From positions 372,001 to 436,000 of the forward strand of contig SADC01001217.1 in the NCBI GenBank assembly GCA_004194705.1: DNA of 64,000 nucleotides, written 5' to 3'. Source of the stretch: Ditylenchus dipsaci (taxonomy: Eukaryota; Nematoda; Chromadorea; Rhabditida; Anguinidae). Shown here one piece after another: positions 46,440 through 57,809 of the stretch; the stretch's first letter is position 1; every line of letters begins with the position of its first letter. The notes beneath the pieces are model-generated. The model saw nothing but the letters and a program-made list of their open reading frames with translations. It was not told the DNA's origin and made no database searches. The position numbers and the translations under genes were made by a program.

Positions 46440-47143
46440 AAGCTTACGTCCAAAGTATCGACAATTGACAATTGAAACGCTGCTGAATGGAGTGGCCGAT
46501 TGCTTGAAGCATATCAAAGCAACACTCTTCTGTTTTGCTCTCTTAAAACACTGCAACGGCTGGAATGAATGCATTCTTTTCTCGCAAATGAATCACATAA
46601 AGCTGACACCATCCTCTTGGTCGACTGAAAAAGGTTCCATCAGCAGCAAATGAACTAGATCTTGCCAGTTTCTAAATATCAAAAAGTATTACAGCCAAAA
46701 AATCAATAGCCAACTTTAAGCATGTATAGAGATGACATCACAACAAAGCGATTATCCAGATTGCTGACTCCAGAATCATGAAGAGGCTTTCTGGAGCGAC
46801 CCTCGTCCATACACGTTTGGCACATCCCATCTTTGTGAACCTGTACGTTACGTCTGTGTAGAGAATTTGGTCGAGATCGTTGAAAGAATCGAGAATTCCA
46901 CATTAGTAGAGTTTGTAACCTAAAAGTTTATCAGAATGCGAAAAAAATGACAAAATGTTTACCATCATAAACCATGACAGCTTGCTTCCTTTCACTTGAG
47001 ATGAATTTCAACTCCGCATGCTGATTGACCTTCGTTAGAATGCTTTCATTGCTATTGCCTTGTCTTTGGTAAGCTAAGCTTTCATCTTCTTCGTCGCTTG
47101 AGACTCCGAAAACATCGACTTCTACTTCATCGTTAAGCTCCAT
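46440..47143 (-). pseudogene. MULE transposase with FLYWCH zinc finger, decayed
   Basis: Read from 47143 downwards: an acidic start (MELNDEVEVDVFGVSSDEED), then ELKFISSERKQAVMVYDG, and across a GTAAAC..TTTTAG intron GYKLY, which matches the start of a FLYWCH zinc finger. A middle part reads LYTDVTYRFTKMGCAKRVW. After a TTTAG acceptor at about 46672 comes ADGTFFSRPRGWCQLYVIH, the hallmark opening of the MULE transposase domain with the first catalytic Asp, then ESKTEECCFDMLQAIG after an in-frame stop. Stops after YKLY and AVAVF show that it is dead. FLYWCH plus MULE is a known pairing. The later catalytic residues were not located; 45762-46190 is open in another frame but is not convincingly part of it. 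Confidence 0.7.
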
Positions 47144-48646
47144 AGATAAATATCTGAATGAACCACATTTTAGATATTATCATAGCCCCCATCACCAACA
47201 CAGACAGACATTCGATGAATATTCATCGAATAGAAAAAGAATTGACTATAAAACAGGTGAGCCCGACCGAAACAGACATAAATATGGCTCAAAAGTATAG
47301 AAGACCAATTTCAAACAGTCAAATTATTTCGCGCCCAATTGTCCGAAAGATGAGTTTCACTTGAGATGAGTTGTCCTAAAAACGAATCGTGTTAAGACCA
47401 GTTTCTTGTGATTTGAATCATTTTTGGCTCAGTTTCGTGTCATCTCAGTTGTACATGAGTCAGTTGTCCGATTCTGAGTTGTCCTATATATGAGTTTCTT
47501 TTGAGATCAGTTGTCCAAAAGCTGAGTTGTCCGTGTTCTCAGTTCCCGGATCCGAGTCCGCAGCCACCCTAAATTTTTTAATTCAAATATTTATTGTCTT
47601 GAGCGGAATTCAAAATTTGAAAGTATATTTCTACTTTAATGAGCATTTTTATAAGCAATTTGACTACGCTAAACACGAATCCGGCGTCAGATTTGTTAGT
47701 TTGACTAGAAAAGACAGAGTTTCACGTCAAAATGGTTTTAGGATAAATTTTTTGATTTTCTTTGGACTTTTGCTTCACACTCTAAAACTCGTATTTTCAA
47801 TTTCTTCGAAGCTATATGTGGTGCAGTTTTTCTTGCTCTGTAGAATGATGTATAACAACAACCGAGCGAACCGCCTTGACACACCTATTTTTGCATTTCC
47901 AAGTGACAACGACGGTTTTTGAAAAATGACATGATTTTTTCTTTTGCCCGAAAATCTGAAATTTTAAACCCGTAAATGTCTAAACGATATATCAATAGAA
48001 AGCTCTTTTCATTCTTTATCGAACAAGTCATGATTTGTTGGCAGTCGATTATAAAATGACTTGGATAAATGGACTTGAACGTAATAAAAATTTCGAAAAT
48101 TTGAAAATTTTTAAATAGCGTTTTTACCGGACTTTCGAATATCCAACCACCCATAGTCTATTTATTAAAAATGATCACCATGAAATTCTGATTGCAACGG
48201 ACCTAAAGTGCCGCTCGCGTGTTCGAGTGTTAATACATCAACACCAAACTACGCATCAAAAACTGAGTTACCCGGGCTCAAAAGCCAAAATATCGAATCT
48301 GAATAGTTAACTCGTTAACTATAAGCGCTACGAAGTCATGCCAAATACGTAGATGTGCATTAAAAGCAATGGGAATGAATTGCAAATCAAAACATTTGAA
48401 AATTAAAAATTCTTTTGAATTTTTCGAATTTTTTTGGGCTACACTGTACCAGCAAAATGAATGCTAATAATTACTTATAACAGCCTCAAAAACTACGGTC
48501 GTTTGTTAAACAAAATCAATTACTACTATTTTGTGGGAAAATTGTGTGTATTGGCATTGAAAAACATCAATAAAACGAAATCTTAGGTACATTTTATTTT
48601 TTCATCGACAAACAAACTAAATTCAGACAGTTGAACAAATGTGAGA

Positions 48647-51600
48647 TCAGCAACTTCTAGACAAACTATCATATTTTCTTTTCTCTAAGCATGGACACAG
48701 CAAATTCCTGACCAGATTTCGGAATTTCTGACCGAAAATGCCGAAGATCAGGATGTTAGTGGCACTGAATTTAGACAAATATATCCAATGTTTTAATCAC
48801 TTCTTAGTAAATTTTTTTACCTATTAAGACACACCAGCAAATTTCCAATTGGAATTCTGTAAGCGTTTCCAGGCACGTCCATGTCAAAAGCTTCGATAAC
48901 ATTGTTCATTCCAGCCAGCCAGTTAAACATCACAAAAGCTACTGTAAATTTTGATAATAAAAAAATTCAGTATCTGAAAATAGTAATTAGACTTACCGAT
49001 TGTGACTGTAGCCATTTTTGTGCATTTGCCGTCATAGTCTGCACTCTTGTCTTGATGATAACCATGCCCGCTGCCCCTATGACTTGAAATTATGCTGCCT
49101 CCATGCCTATATGTGCTGCTGCTTCCTGAATATAACAAATAAATTTTAAATATTTTTTTGTAACATCCTGATTCTTTTGAGTAGTATTTTTGCAGTAATC
49201 TACTTTTTTCGTTTCTTCAACAATTTTATCCCAACAACTGACGCAATTTGGCGAAATGTGTGCTGTATCGATACAGTTTGATAGTTCTTCAGTATACACC
49301 ACACCTCGATTTCGCTTTGATCCAATCTGCTACTTTTTAGCTCGTGCTTAGTCACGGCCAGCGTCAAACATATTTCATATCTAACAAAAAAAGATAAAAA
49401 CAGGGTTGAGTTCTTTTCTGTGCTTTAGCACAATTGAAAAGTAAAAGTTTAGGGTTTTTCCATAATCTTTGTTTGTTTTCAAGCAATGTCTTTAACAAAT
49501 GTGTCTGAAACTAACTCACTGTCATTAGTCACAGGTCCATTACAGCTGACTTTTTGCTCATGAGAAATGCCGCCCACAGACTCGGATGTGGTCAGCGCTA
49601 CCACAGTTCCACTCTGACTTGTCATGCTGTTGCCAGGAATGCTGATATTGCCGCCAGACTTTCTCTGTTGCAATTGTCTCATGTGCCTTCTGCGTACAGT
49701 GGCGTCCCTAACCGCATTAACCACAATCACATTTAACACAATAATCACCAGGAAGGGGATGACCAGCAACAGGAGTAGGTATCCATATGTGTTGTAGATT
49801 ATTATGTACAGTGGGTGGTTTCGAAGCTGGGTGGGTCGCAGTCTACCGCACTCGTCCAGGCTCAGCTCAAATATGGACGGCATTTTGCTACAAACTGAAT
49901 GATTAGCTAGACCCATCAGACTAGTGACTTACTAGAGTATGGCCACCACCCCAATGCAGTTGAGCACAGTTCTGGCCCTATGGCTGGTGCACCAGGCTCG
50001 GGTATGCAAAGGATATGTGACAGCTAGGAAGCGGTCGACAGTTATGGCTACACATGTCCACACACTTCCTGTTTGAGCCATCAGTGAAATAGGGTAAGTG
50101 GCCAAGGAAGTGCGCCAGAAAAAATGGCACACTGGCCCTTGGTGGCCCTGAAAAAATGTTGTTGAGTTAGAGTGTTTTGAAGGGTTGGGCTCAACTTTCT
50201 GATATCGCATCCTCACAAATAAGAGTTGTAACCATTTTTAGAGCTTTAAAGGTCGTCTTTATGTTATGAAAGATGTTCTTAGGAGTTCAAAGACTTTTTT
50301 ATTTTTTTTGACCGATTTGAGTGATTTATGTCTGAGGTATGGCGTGTCTCATGTCTCGACTCCAAGCTTCCCATCCCCCTCCGATCTTCGCAGACTTTAG
50401 ACGGGCCACAAGCTATCTCAATGCATTAAATATAACCAAAACAGTATACCAAGCATTTAGCTCAGTCCCCAAAGACAATATCAAATATTTTGGTTAATTT
50501 TTTTTTCAAAAAAGTGTTTTCCCAATCCTGAAAACTCGTTTTCAATCCTTATTAAGTTTTAAAAACTCTAAAAGTTGTCAAAAGTTTTTTTCGAGAGTAC
50601 GCAGTATAGGACAGTCCTGTCGATTTCGTGTTTTTTCAAACTAAACATGTTATTTTTCCTTTTTACCCTAATACTAAAACAAGAAAAAAATCACAAGCAT
50701 GCCTTTCCAGGCTTTTAAAACATGTGTTCATGACTACTTCATTTTGTTTCCTGTTAGCTTGTTTTCTATGTTGTTGCTGTCTATAATTTTAAGCAGGATG
50801 AGCATCAAATAAATTAAACAGAATGGAAGCAAAAGTGCATAACTACTACTTTTACTACTAGTGGTAGTCAAATTAATGTACAAAATGATGTTTTTGGCAG
50901 GCTAATCTACACTTTTCTAAGATCCCACGCGGAAAACTTCTTAGCGGCTTACTATGAGTATGTCGACAAACTGTGGAAGTAATTTTTGAGTAAAAGCTCA
51001 AAATTTATTGCAAAAAATATACTAAAAGATTGAGTTTTCGAGCAAAAAGATTTGAGTGCAAAGAATGTTGAAAACTATGATAATTTGTCAAATTTCACGA
51101 ACTTTTCAGACATTTTAATACGAATTGTGTTTTATTTTATTTACTTCCTAGCGCAAAAATTCTTTTTGGAAATCATACAAAATAAGTTTTAAAATATCCT
51201 TTTCTATATTGCTAATTGGTAGTTTAGAGTTAAAAAAAAGAAATTTAATGTTCAGTGTTTCTAGGCTCAAAACACAATTTAGTGACTTTTGAGAAACACG
51301 ATTTAGGGTGATTAAATAATAAGAACAAACTTCTTCAAGGCACAAATTCATGGACGGGTAGATGATCAAAGACATTAACAATAGAACCTGAACCAATCAG
51401 TTATTAATAAAATGTGAGGGCGATAGTACTCTTTTGTCTAATAGTATGGTCTTTTGCGTAGTTTGAAAAACCCTTTTGAGTGCAGTCGAGTCTCGGTTTT
51501 ATGGTACACTCGAACCTCCCAATACTGTACACCCCAATAGTTCGTTCCCGCCTAGGGTCCGACACTTTTTCAACTCAATTTTCTAATTTTTTTGCTGATT

Positions 51601-52598
51601 CTGTTTTGACAGTCTGGCCGCAAATATCGTACAGTTTTTTTCGTAAGGTTTACAAGTCGTTTTTCATTTGCCTATATATTTTTTCTCTAAAAGGCAAAAC
51701 CTCCCAATAGCGTACACCATTTTGAAAATAAGACTACACTATTGGGAGGTTTTGCTTTTTTAGAGAAAAAACATATAGGCAAATGAAAAACGATCGGCAA
51801 AATCGGAATCCTTACGATATTTGCTACCAGACTGTCAAAAGACTTCCAGACTTTCAGAAAATTGAGATGAAAAAAATGTCGGACCCTATGCGGGAACAAA
51901 CTTTTGCGGTGTACACTATTGGGAGGTTCGACTGTACCATAAGGCTAATTTTCAACCTTGTTAAAATTTGTATTATAAACTTGGTTTTAAGGCGTTTTCT
52001 CGCAAGCCGCATTCCTCGTAAAAACGCATCGAACTGAAAAAATTAGTACGAAAAAATTCCTGATAATTTATGAAAAAACATAATCCAGAAACCGGGTACA
52101 AACCGGTTAAGCGACAGAAACGAAACTGAAAAACCGTAACCGAAGATCAGGTACCTTTCGAAAATCAAAAAAATTACCAAGTCAAAAAAAGAGAGACCCG
52201 CTAAGTAGATGCTCAAAGAGGAGCGCATCTGTTTCCTGGTGAACACTAGGATGCATATCGCAGCTCCCTGAAAGCACCCATAATTAGGCAACTTTTTCAA
52301 CCAATCCTTAAAAAACTCACCATGGATCCCAGAATACACACTATAGGCATCAACACTACATACACTATTCTAGTCAAATGGTCTGGACGGACCGCTGCTG
52401 AGGCCAATTTCTGCTGTTGGAACTGTTGAAGACAAATCAAGGCTATATCTCTGGCTGGGTGGTCATACTATGGCCTAATTTTTCCAAATTGGCTGAGGAA
52501 TGACTGGTAACATCGGAATTGGGACTAGAACTGTTAATACTAGAGCTTTTCTGGTGGGTTTGATTGCTAATCACACTTCCACTAGCCGTTGAAGCCAT
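48647..52598 (-). CDS. FMRFamide-type neuropeptide receptor, class A GPCR
   Basis: Exons on the minus strand: 52321 to at most 52598, 52178-52267, 51331-51387, 49933-50147, 49520-49887, 48997-49125, 48821-48941, 48647-48764. From TM1 onward all phases close. TM1 IVYVVLMPIVCILGSM, TM2 SSLSIYLAGLSFFDLVLLLM, TM3 with its Cys (VCHFFW), then TVDRFLAVTYPLHTRAWCTS, a DRF box and R-x-WCT signature typical of FMRFamide receptors; TM5 YLLLLLVIPFLVIIVLNV; a Ser/His-rich inner loop; TM6 VAFVMFNWLAGMNNVIEAF; TM7 SATNILIFGIFGQKFRN, ending LSRSC. Such receptors couple neuropeptides to G proteins in neurons and muscle. The N-terminus is Ser/Asn-rich; ATG at 52598 gives a good extracellular start, but its frame meets a stop before TM1, so a further small intron or other first exon is needed. 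A MITE sits in one intron. Confidence 0.85.
51507..51934. mobile_element. CAGTCGA-type MITE in receptor intron
   Basis: Tips CACTCGAACCTCCCAATA and TATTGGGAGGTTCGACTG with TA on each side. The word GTACACC/CCCAATAG is at both ends and twice inside. Core GGGTCCGACACTTTTTCAAC and CGATCGGCAAAATCGG is shared with 9160-9382 and 59175-59491. It sits inside a decayed older copy (CAGTCGAGTCTCGGTTTTAT at 51483). Confidence 0.85.
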
Positions 52599-53988
52599 AC
52601 TTAAAAGAATAAACATTTTTGGTGCAATGTGGTCGAGTTGAGCACTGGATGTTGCAGCAAATACAATCCTTTTCGCACCTAAATCATACCAGGCTCAGAT
52701 GAAAATAGTAAAGCAAGATTATTAAATAGTAGGACCTTATGTACTTGGGGATAGCGGGGCACCAATTTTTTCACCAAAAATTTGTTTATATTTTTACATA
52801 TTGATTTAATAATCTTGCTATTATAATAATCAAAACGATTCCGTTAACCGTCTATTAGTAATCATAGAAAATATGTTGATTAAGGTGATCGTGTTGATCA
52901 TGGTCAATATAATCACCATAATCAACTTGATCACTATTCAAAATTTTAAATTTTATAGTGAAAAAGTCGGTGGCCCACCGATTGGGGTTAGATCCTCACT
53001 CGAACTGAATATTTTGAATGAATTTTAACTGAAATTATTTAGTATTTAAACCCTAAAATGACGGTGCGGTAAAAGTTCTTTTGAAATGAGTAGGACTTTG
53101 CTGCACCCGTTAGTTTCTTTTGGAAGATGCTGAAGCCATATAAGTTTTCTCTTATCAAACGAGAAGGATAAAACTAATTGACAGTTGACAAAAGCAATTT
53201 GAAAAAAAAAAGAAACCTTTGGAGTAATATTAGCAGGAGTAGGGGATGAGCTTTTTGTGTAGAGCTCATGAGGCATAACCGTTGAAGCAGTAGTAGTAGG
53301 CAAAGATGAGGAATTTAAATGATGGATCATGTGATCTCTGGAATAATGGTCTTAGACTACCAAATAGTAATCTTGATGATGTATTTATATGTGTAGGGGC
53401 CTGCAAAGCGCCATTCAACTAAAGTCTATAATGTAAGCAATTAGATCCAAAAATAATTAGCAGATGAGCATTACTAGAAGCGAAAAGATCTAAAGCCCTC
53501 GGTAAAAGTCTAGAAAAAACGTTTCCAAAATAATCAAAATCTCAGAGTAGGATGAACACTAAACAATACTCTTTGGTCTAGCACTTTACTCTTTTCTGTT
53601 ATTTTCACAAATTAATAAGACAGAAAAAAGTGTAGTGTAGAACTTAGGACTAGAAATCACCACATAGCTCATCACTGTCCTGAGAAAAGATTCTATTGCT
53701 GAAAAATCTATGCACTAAAACACTGGGAAGCCAAACTTTTATGTAAAACCACGGTCTGTTACCAATTTGAAGTCGAGTATTACATCAAAATCGTTCCAAT
53801 TTTTTCAACTCAGTGAAAATTTACATGTATTTCACAACTAATAAAATTTTGGAAAGGATGATTCAAAAATAAAATAAAATATTTCTTGCTGCATCCTTAA
53901 GCTTTTTTATAATTGACAGAGCATCATTTTAAGCTAACCAAAAACACCTCCTTTTTACCAGAATTCAACAAAAAGCAGTGAATTAGAG
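52599..53988. other. Upstream of peptide receptor, no firm gene
   Basis: A minus-strand frame from 53330 (MIHHLNSSSLPTTTASTVMP) is Ser/Thr/Asn-rich with possible glycosylation sites and could be a receptor 5' exon, with a weak donor (AAG then GTTTCT). 52860-52930 has short inverted TGATCA-rich repeats. 53560-53640 has a small hairpin (TCTAGCACTTTACTCTTTTCT). Nothing else recognised. Confidence 0.35.
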
Positions 53989-53996
53989 CTTAAACT

Positions 53997-55190
53997 GGCT
54001 GTACCGAAAAAGGTAAAAAAATATTTGGTAAAAGGCACATTTGGTAAAAAAACTTTTTGGTAAAGGCACATTTGGTAAAATTTCTTTTGGTAAAGGCACA
54101 TGTAGTAAAGGTAAAGCACTTTTTCGGTGGACATTTTTGGGTGGTACACCTTTTGGTCATCGAGTTCTTGTTTTCGGCCATAGATTTTATTTAGGCGCAG
54201 AGTTGGCTGTTTTAGTCACGAAGATACCGTTTTTGGAGGGCATAGACGTTTCTCCAAACCATATAAAAGCACCTTATGCTCCCCGAACCCTGTTAAGCAC
54301 CTAGTGACCAGGACATCAATCGAGGTCCTCTACTCAGGACTGATTGCATCCAGAGGGGTTGGAACCAGAAACCTTGGTGATGAGTGTATGGACTTCTACA
54401 CCACACCAAACCAAGTGGACGACCACTTGGTTTGGTCACACTGAATGATGGGGTTGTTAGTAATTCTAAGGGTTGATTTAGGTCACTGGTTCGAATCCAC
54501 CTGAGCGCATACCTTTTTTACCATAATAAAAGATATAAAAGCGAGCGTTCGACTTTTCATGTCATTTGGGTGAATATGACCCTACTCTGGAGTTACCTTG
54601 ATATCAACCTGTCCAGGTAGTAGCCACCCCAGGTTCGGGGCTGAGTAGGTAAAATCGCACTTTTGGACTTAACAAACCCAATTCCTCGCACAATTTTAAG
54701 TTAGAAAAAATGGTTTATTTTTCGTACTCATTAAATTTTAATTTTGTAGGCCATCCAGGTGGACATCCACCTGACCAGGAGGTAACCACCACACGTTTTG
54801 GGGTTTGCGTGGGTGAAATATTGATTTTTTTTTATTAATTTTTATTTTTCACGTTTGGGTTTGGTATAGTTTTTCAATATGGGTGCCAGCGCATTTACAT
54901 CAGGATTGGGCCACCTGGGCACGGAGAGCTGATGAAGAACACTAATGGTATAACTACCAAGACTATAACCCCTATGAGTATAATTAAGAAAAATTTTACT
55001 GGGAGGATACTATAGAAACCAGGAGAAAGAAATGGAAAGAGAAGAAAAAGTTGGAATGAGAAGGTCTTTGACAAAAAAACAACTACAAAGTGCCTTACTA
55101 AAATAAATTTTACCAAATATGCTTTTACCAAAAGAAATTTTACCAAATGTGCCTTTTACCAAATATTTTTTTACCTTTTTCGGTACAGCC
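53997..55190. mobile_element. Word-arm foldback with perfect 8-bp TSD (CTTAAACT)
   Basis: CTTAAACT occurs at 53989-53996 and again at 55191-55198. Tips GGCTGTACCGAAAAAGGTAA and complement. The arms are four to five tandem copies of TTTGGTAAAAGGCACA, inverted at the other end (TTTTACCAAATGTGCC). The interior has the palindrome CCAAACCAAGTGGACGACC, a degenerate B box (CACTGGTTCGAATCCAC) and ATCCACCTGACCAGGAGG, components also found in the element at 9696-11023. No transposase. Confidence 0.85.
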
Positions 55191-55198
55191 CTTAAACT

Positions 55199-57624
55199 CT
55201 CATTTTCATTTGAAGGACTGGTTATTAACCGGATTTTTTTTCAATCTTTTATAATATAGCCCCAAACAAAAAAAGACTTCCTCTAATCTTATAAAAGAAA
55301 GAACTACAAAAATAGAGATGAAAAATAATAGACCGTGTATGAAAAGGGCACAAAACGTCTGTGCGTGCTTGGAAATGCATGTGTACCACTAACAAATTGG
55401 GTTTGGGGGCTTATTCATAAGGCTTTTCTCAATTCGTTTTTTGGCCGGCCCACTACTTATTAATTCGCCTATTCAACTACTAATTAACTAGAGCCAGTCT
55501 GCATAGTAGACAATGAATTTTTATGTAAGCCTTTTTGAGTGCTTTTTGGATTATATTTAAAGGGGCTCACATACAACCGAATTGTATTCTTCTTCTTTTG
55601 ATGAAATATATAAGGCTGCTAGAAAAGGGCATAAAAATTTGATAATCTTGTATAAAACTAGCTACAAAGGTCTCAAAGACTTTTGAAAAAAATGTCTAGG
55701 AATTTTAAGCAATAAGATATTTTCCAACATATTGTCAAGAATATTCGGCGCTAGTAGCGAATACCAACCCTACAATTAATAAAAAAAAATAAAATAAAAA
55801 AAAATAAAAAAATTTAAACCTATTTTTCGGTAAAGCGTCGTAAATTCGAAGACATTTTCAATACTTTTTTCAACAACAAAATACACGTTACACTCAAGCA
55901 AAAGATAAAGATCAAAGGATAACATTTACGCAAAGCAAATTTTCAATTTTAGAGAGACAATAGAAATGTCTACTATCTTCCTTTGCTCACTAAAGCACTA
56001 ATTAAAAAGGGTGAAATTAATAATTTCAAAAAGTTTTTTTGATAAACATTTAAAACAGAATCCACAGCCTATAATTTGGCTTAGGCTTGGCAAATGTCTT
56101 TTTTACCCTAGGACTAATTTATTGGAGGGAAGATTTGCCCAAGTTTATTATGATGAGGGACAGCGGGTGTGTTCCTTTTCTTCTCTTTCTTTTTTTGATG
56201 ATAATTACGCATTTCCCAACCTACTGAGACTGCCAGATACATACATACACTCGCGTGGCTTTTCCGCATACTAAATTAGGAGAAGCGGAAATAAAATAAC
56301 TAAATTAGTTGCGTGAAAAGTCAACAAATTTGTTGGCTGCTTAAAAAGCACAACCGAAATTTAAAAAAATACAAAAATCTCAAATTAATTGCCCGTATTG
56401 ACATGTAAACATTTGAAAAAAAAGCGCCGACCTAAGATGCTCAAGTTAAAAAAAGTTGAACACTGTACTTCCGTAGCCATAAGTGAAATATCTCAAAGCT
56501 CAGTCTACATTTTGAAAAGTGTTAAAGATATTTTTCGGACCTTTGCGACTAAAAACATAATTTATAGCGCAAGGTTAAACCGATTGGAATTCTGTAAAAC
56601 ATAGCTAACATAGCTTAAAATTATATCACTGTTTTAGCCCTTATTTTGGTAGATTTTTGACTTTCGTAAATTATAAGTAATTTTCTGTAACTTTGGGTCA
56701 GTTGATAATAACTTTTATTCGCTAGTGATCTCCATTCCCCAAAACCCTTGTGTCGTATACTCCTACTGCCTTCCATCTTAGAAAGGGGTAGTATTTTGGG
56801 TAGCGTTGCAAAAGTATTTTTGAAATATTCAAGTTAGCTCCCTGAGCTATGAGTTGTCGGAGGTGGTAGGGCAAAAAATGGATCTGTACTGTGTTATTAC
56901 GCTCGGTTCTTATCTTTTATGCACTATTCATATGATTTATTTGATCTTTTTAGATGTTTGACACTGTTTTCAATTTTCCAAACATCATTTTTGACATTCC
57001 CTTCAAACCCGTTTAAGAGCCATTAGAAGCGACTAAGTTGTTCGATAAAATATGATTATACAAAAATCAGCCTGTATAAATGAACTGTGAAAAATGTGAT
57101 TAGGCTTGTACGTGAAACAATGTTTTTGTGAAATTTAGCCGTGCAAAATTCAGTTTGAAATTTCCGCGAGTTTTAGCCACGGAATAATTGTAGCAGTTAC
57201 GGTCTTTTGAAAGCTGGAAGACTTCCGGTAGTGTCATAGAGGTTATATGACATTAGCGTGAAAACCCTTACTAGATCAACAAGGCCACTAGCTGGCTTGC
57301 ATGTACTTTCATTTAAATAGTGTGCTGCGGATTAGTTCAGTTAATGTTGTCCCTAGCCTACAATATTAAAATGAATCGCACTTAAAATATGAATTCTAAC
57401 CAAAAGCTAAGTGGAAATAAGTCACATCTAGACTAAATCACACATCAGCTAACAATTTTTTTTAACAATTTATTTGTTCATAATCATATAAATTGATCTC
57501 TTTGAACTTGCTGGCAAGAAACATTGATTTAATTTTAGCTGCGTTAAACTATAAAATACTTTTGAGAAGTTAATTACAAAAATGAAATTACTTAGATTAA
57601 AAATACACTTTAAAAAAACTTTAA
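55199..57624. other. Intergenic, nothing recognised
   Basis: AT-rich sequence without clear repeats. A frame at 56011-56274 (87 codons) has no family features, no signal peptide and no splice context, so it is not called. Confidence 0.4.
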
Positions 57625-57809
57625 AGGACCATGATTTTTGTGCGCAGTGGCATGACAAAATTTGAATTGGCGGGGGACACTTCTCTTTGGTCTCTCCCTG
57701 TACTCTTTGCAGTTATTTCGAACGACTGTAAAGAGTACAGTGAGAGACCAAAGAAAAGTGTCCCCTGCCAATTCAAATTTTTGTCATGCCACTGAAAAAT
57801 CATGGTCCT
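57625..57809. mobile_element. TTAA-flanked AGGACC-type MITE, compact copy
   Basis: TTAA at 57621-57624 and 57810-57813. Tips AGGACCATGATTTTTGTGCG and complement; the whole 185 bp is one hairpin with ACACTTCTCTTTGGTCTC near the middle. This is the cleanest member of the family. Confidence 0.85.

Larger units (their letters stand above)
44868..47569. mobile_element. Degenerate Mutator-like element with word-repeat arms
   Basis: Tips GGGTGGCTGCGGACTCGGAT and complement. Flanks TAAAATTTT (44859-44867) and TAAATTTTT (47570-47578) look like a 9-bp TSD with one change. Arms of about 200 bp consist of GGACAACTCATCACAA words with variations, inverted at the right end (47340-47569). The transposase is on the minus strand. 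A CCGTA-type MITE is nested at 45482-45731. Confidence 0.75.
44444..48233. mobile_element. TTAA-flanked inverted repeat, piggyBac-like tips, hosting a MULE
   Basis: TTAA at 44444-44447 and 48230-48233 with tips CACTCGAACACGCGAGCGGC and complement. Arms of 420-660 bp: 44444-44867 and 47570-48233, the right arm longer by a segment in the middle. The central part is occupied by the Mutator-like element 44868-47569. TTAA target and CACTCG tips suggest a piggyBac-type MITE. Frames in the arms (YFYFKEHFYKQFDYAKHESG on both) mirror each other and are not genes. Confidence 0.7.

Noticed and set aside
56011..56274. 87-codon plus-strand frame as a gene
   Set aside because: No family resemblance, start context, splice links or conserved pattern visible.
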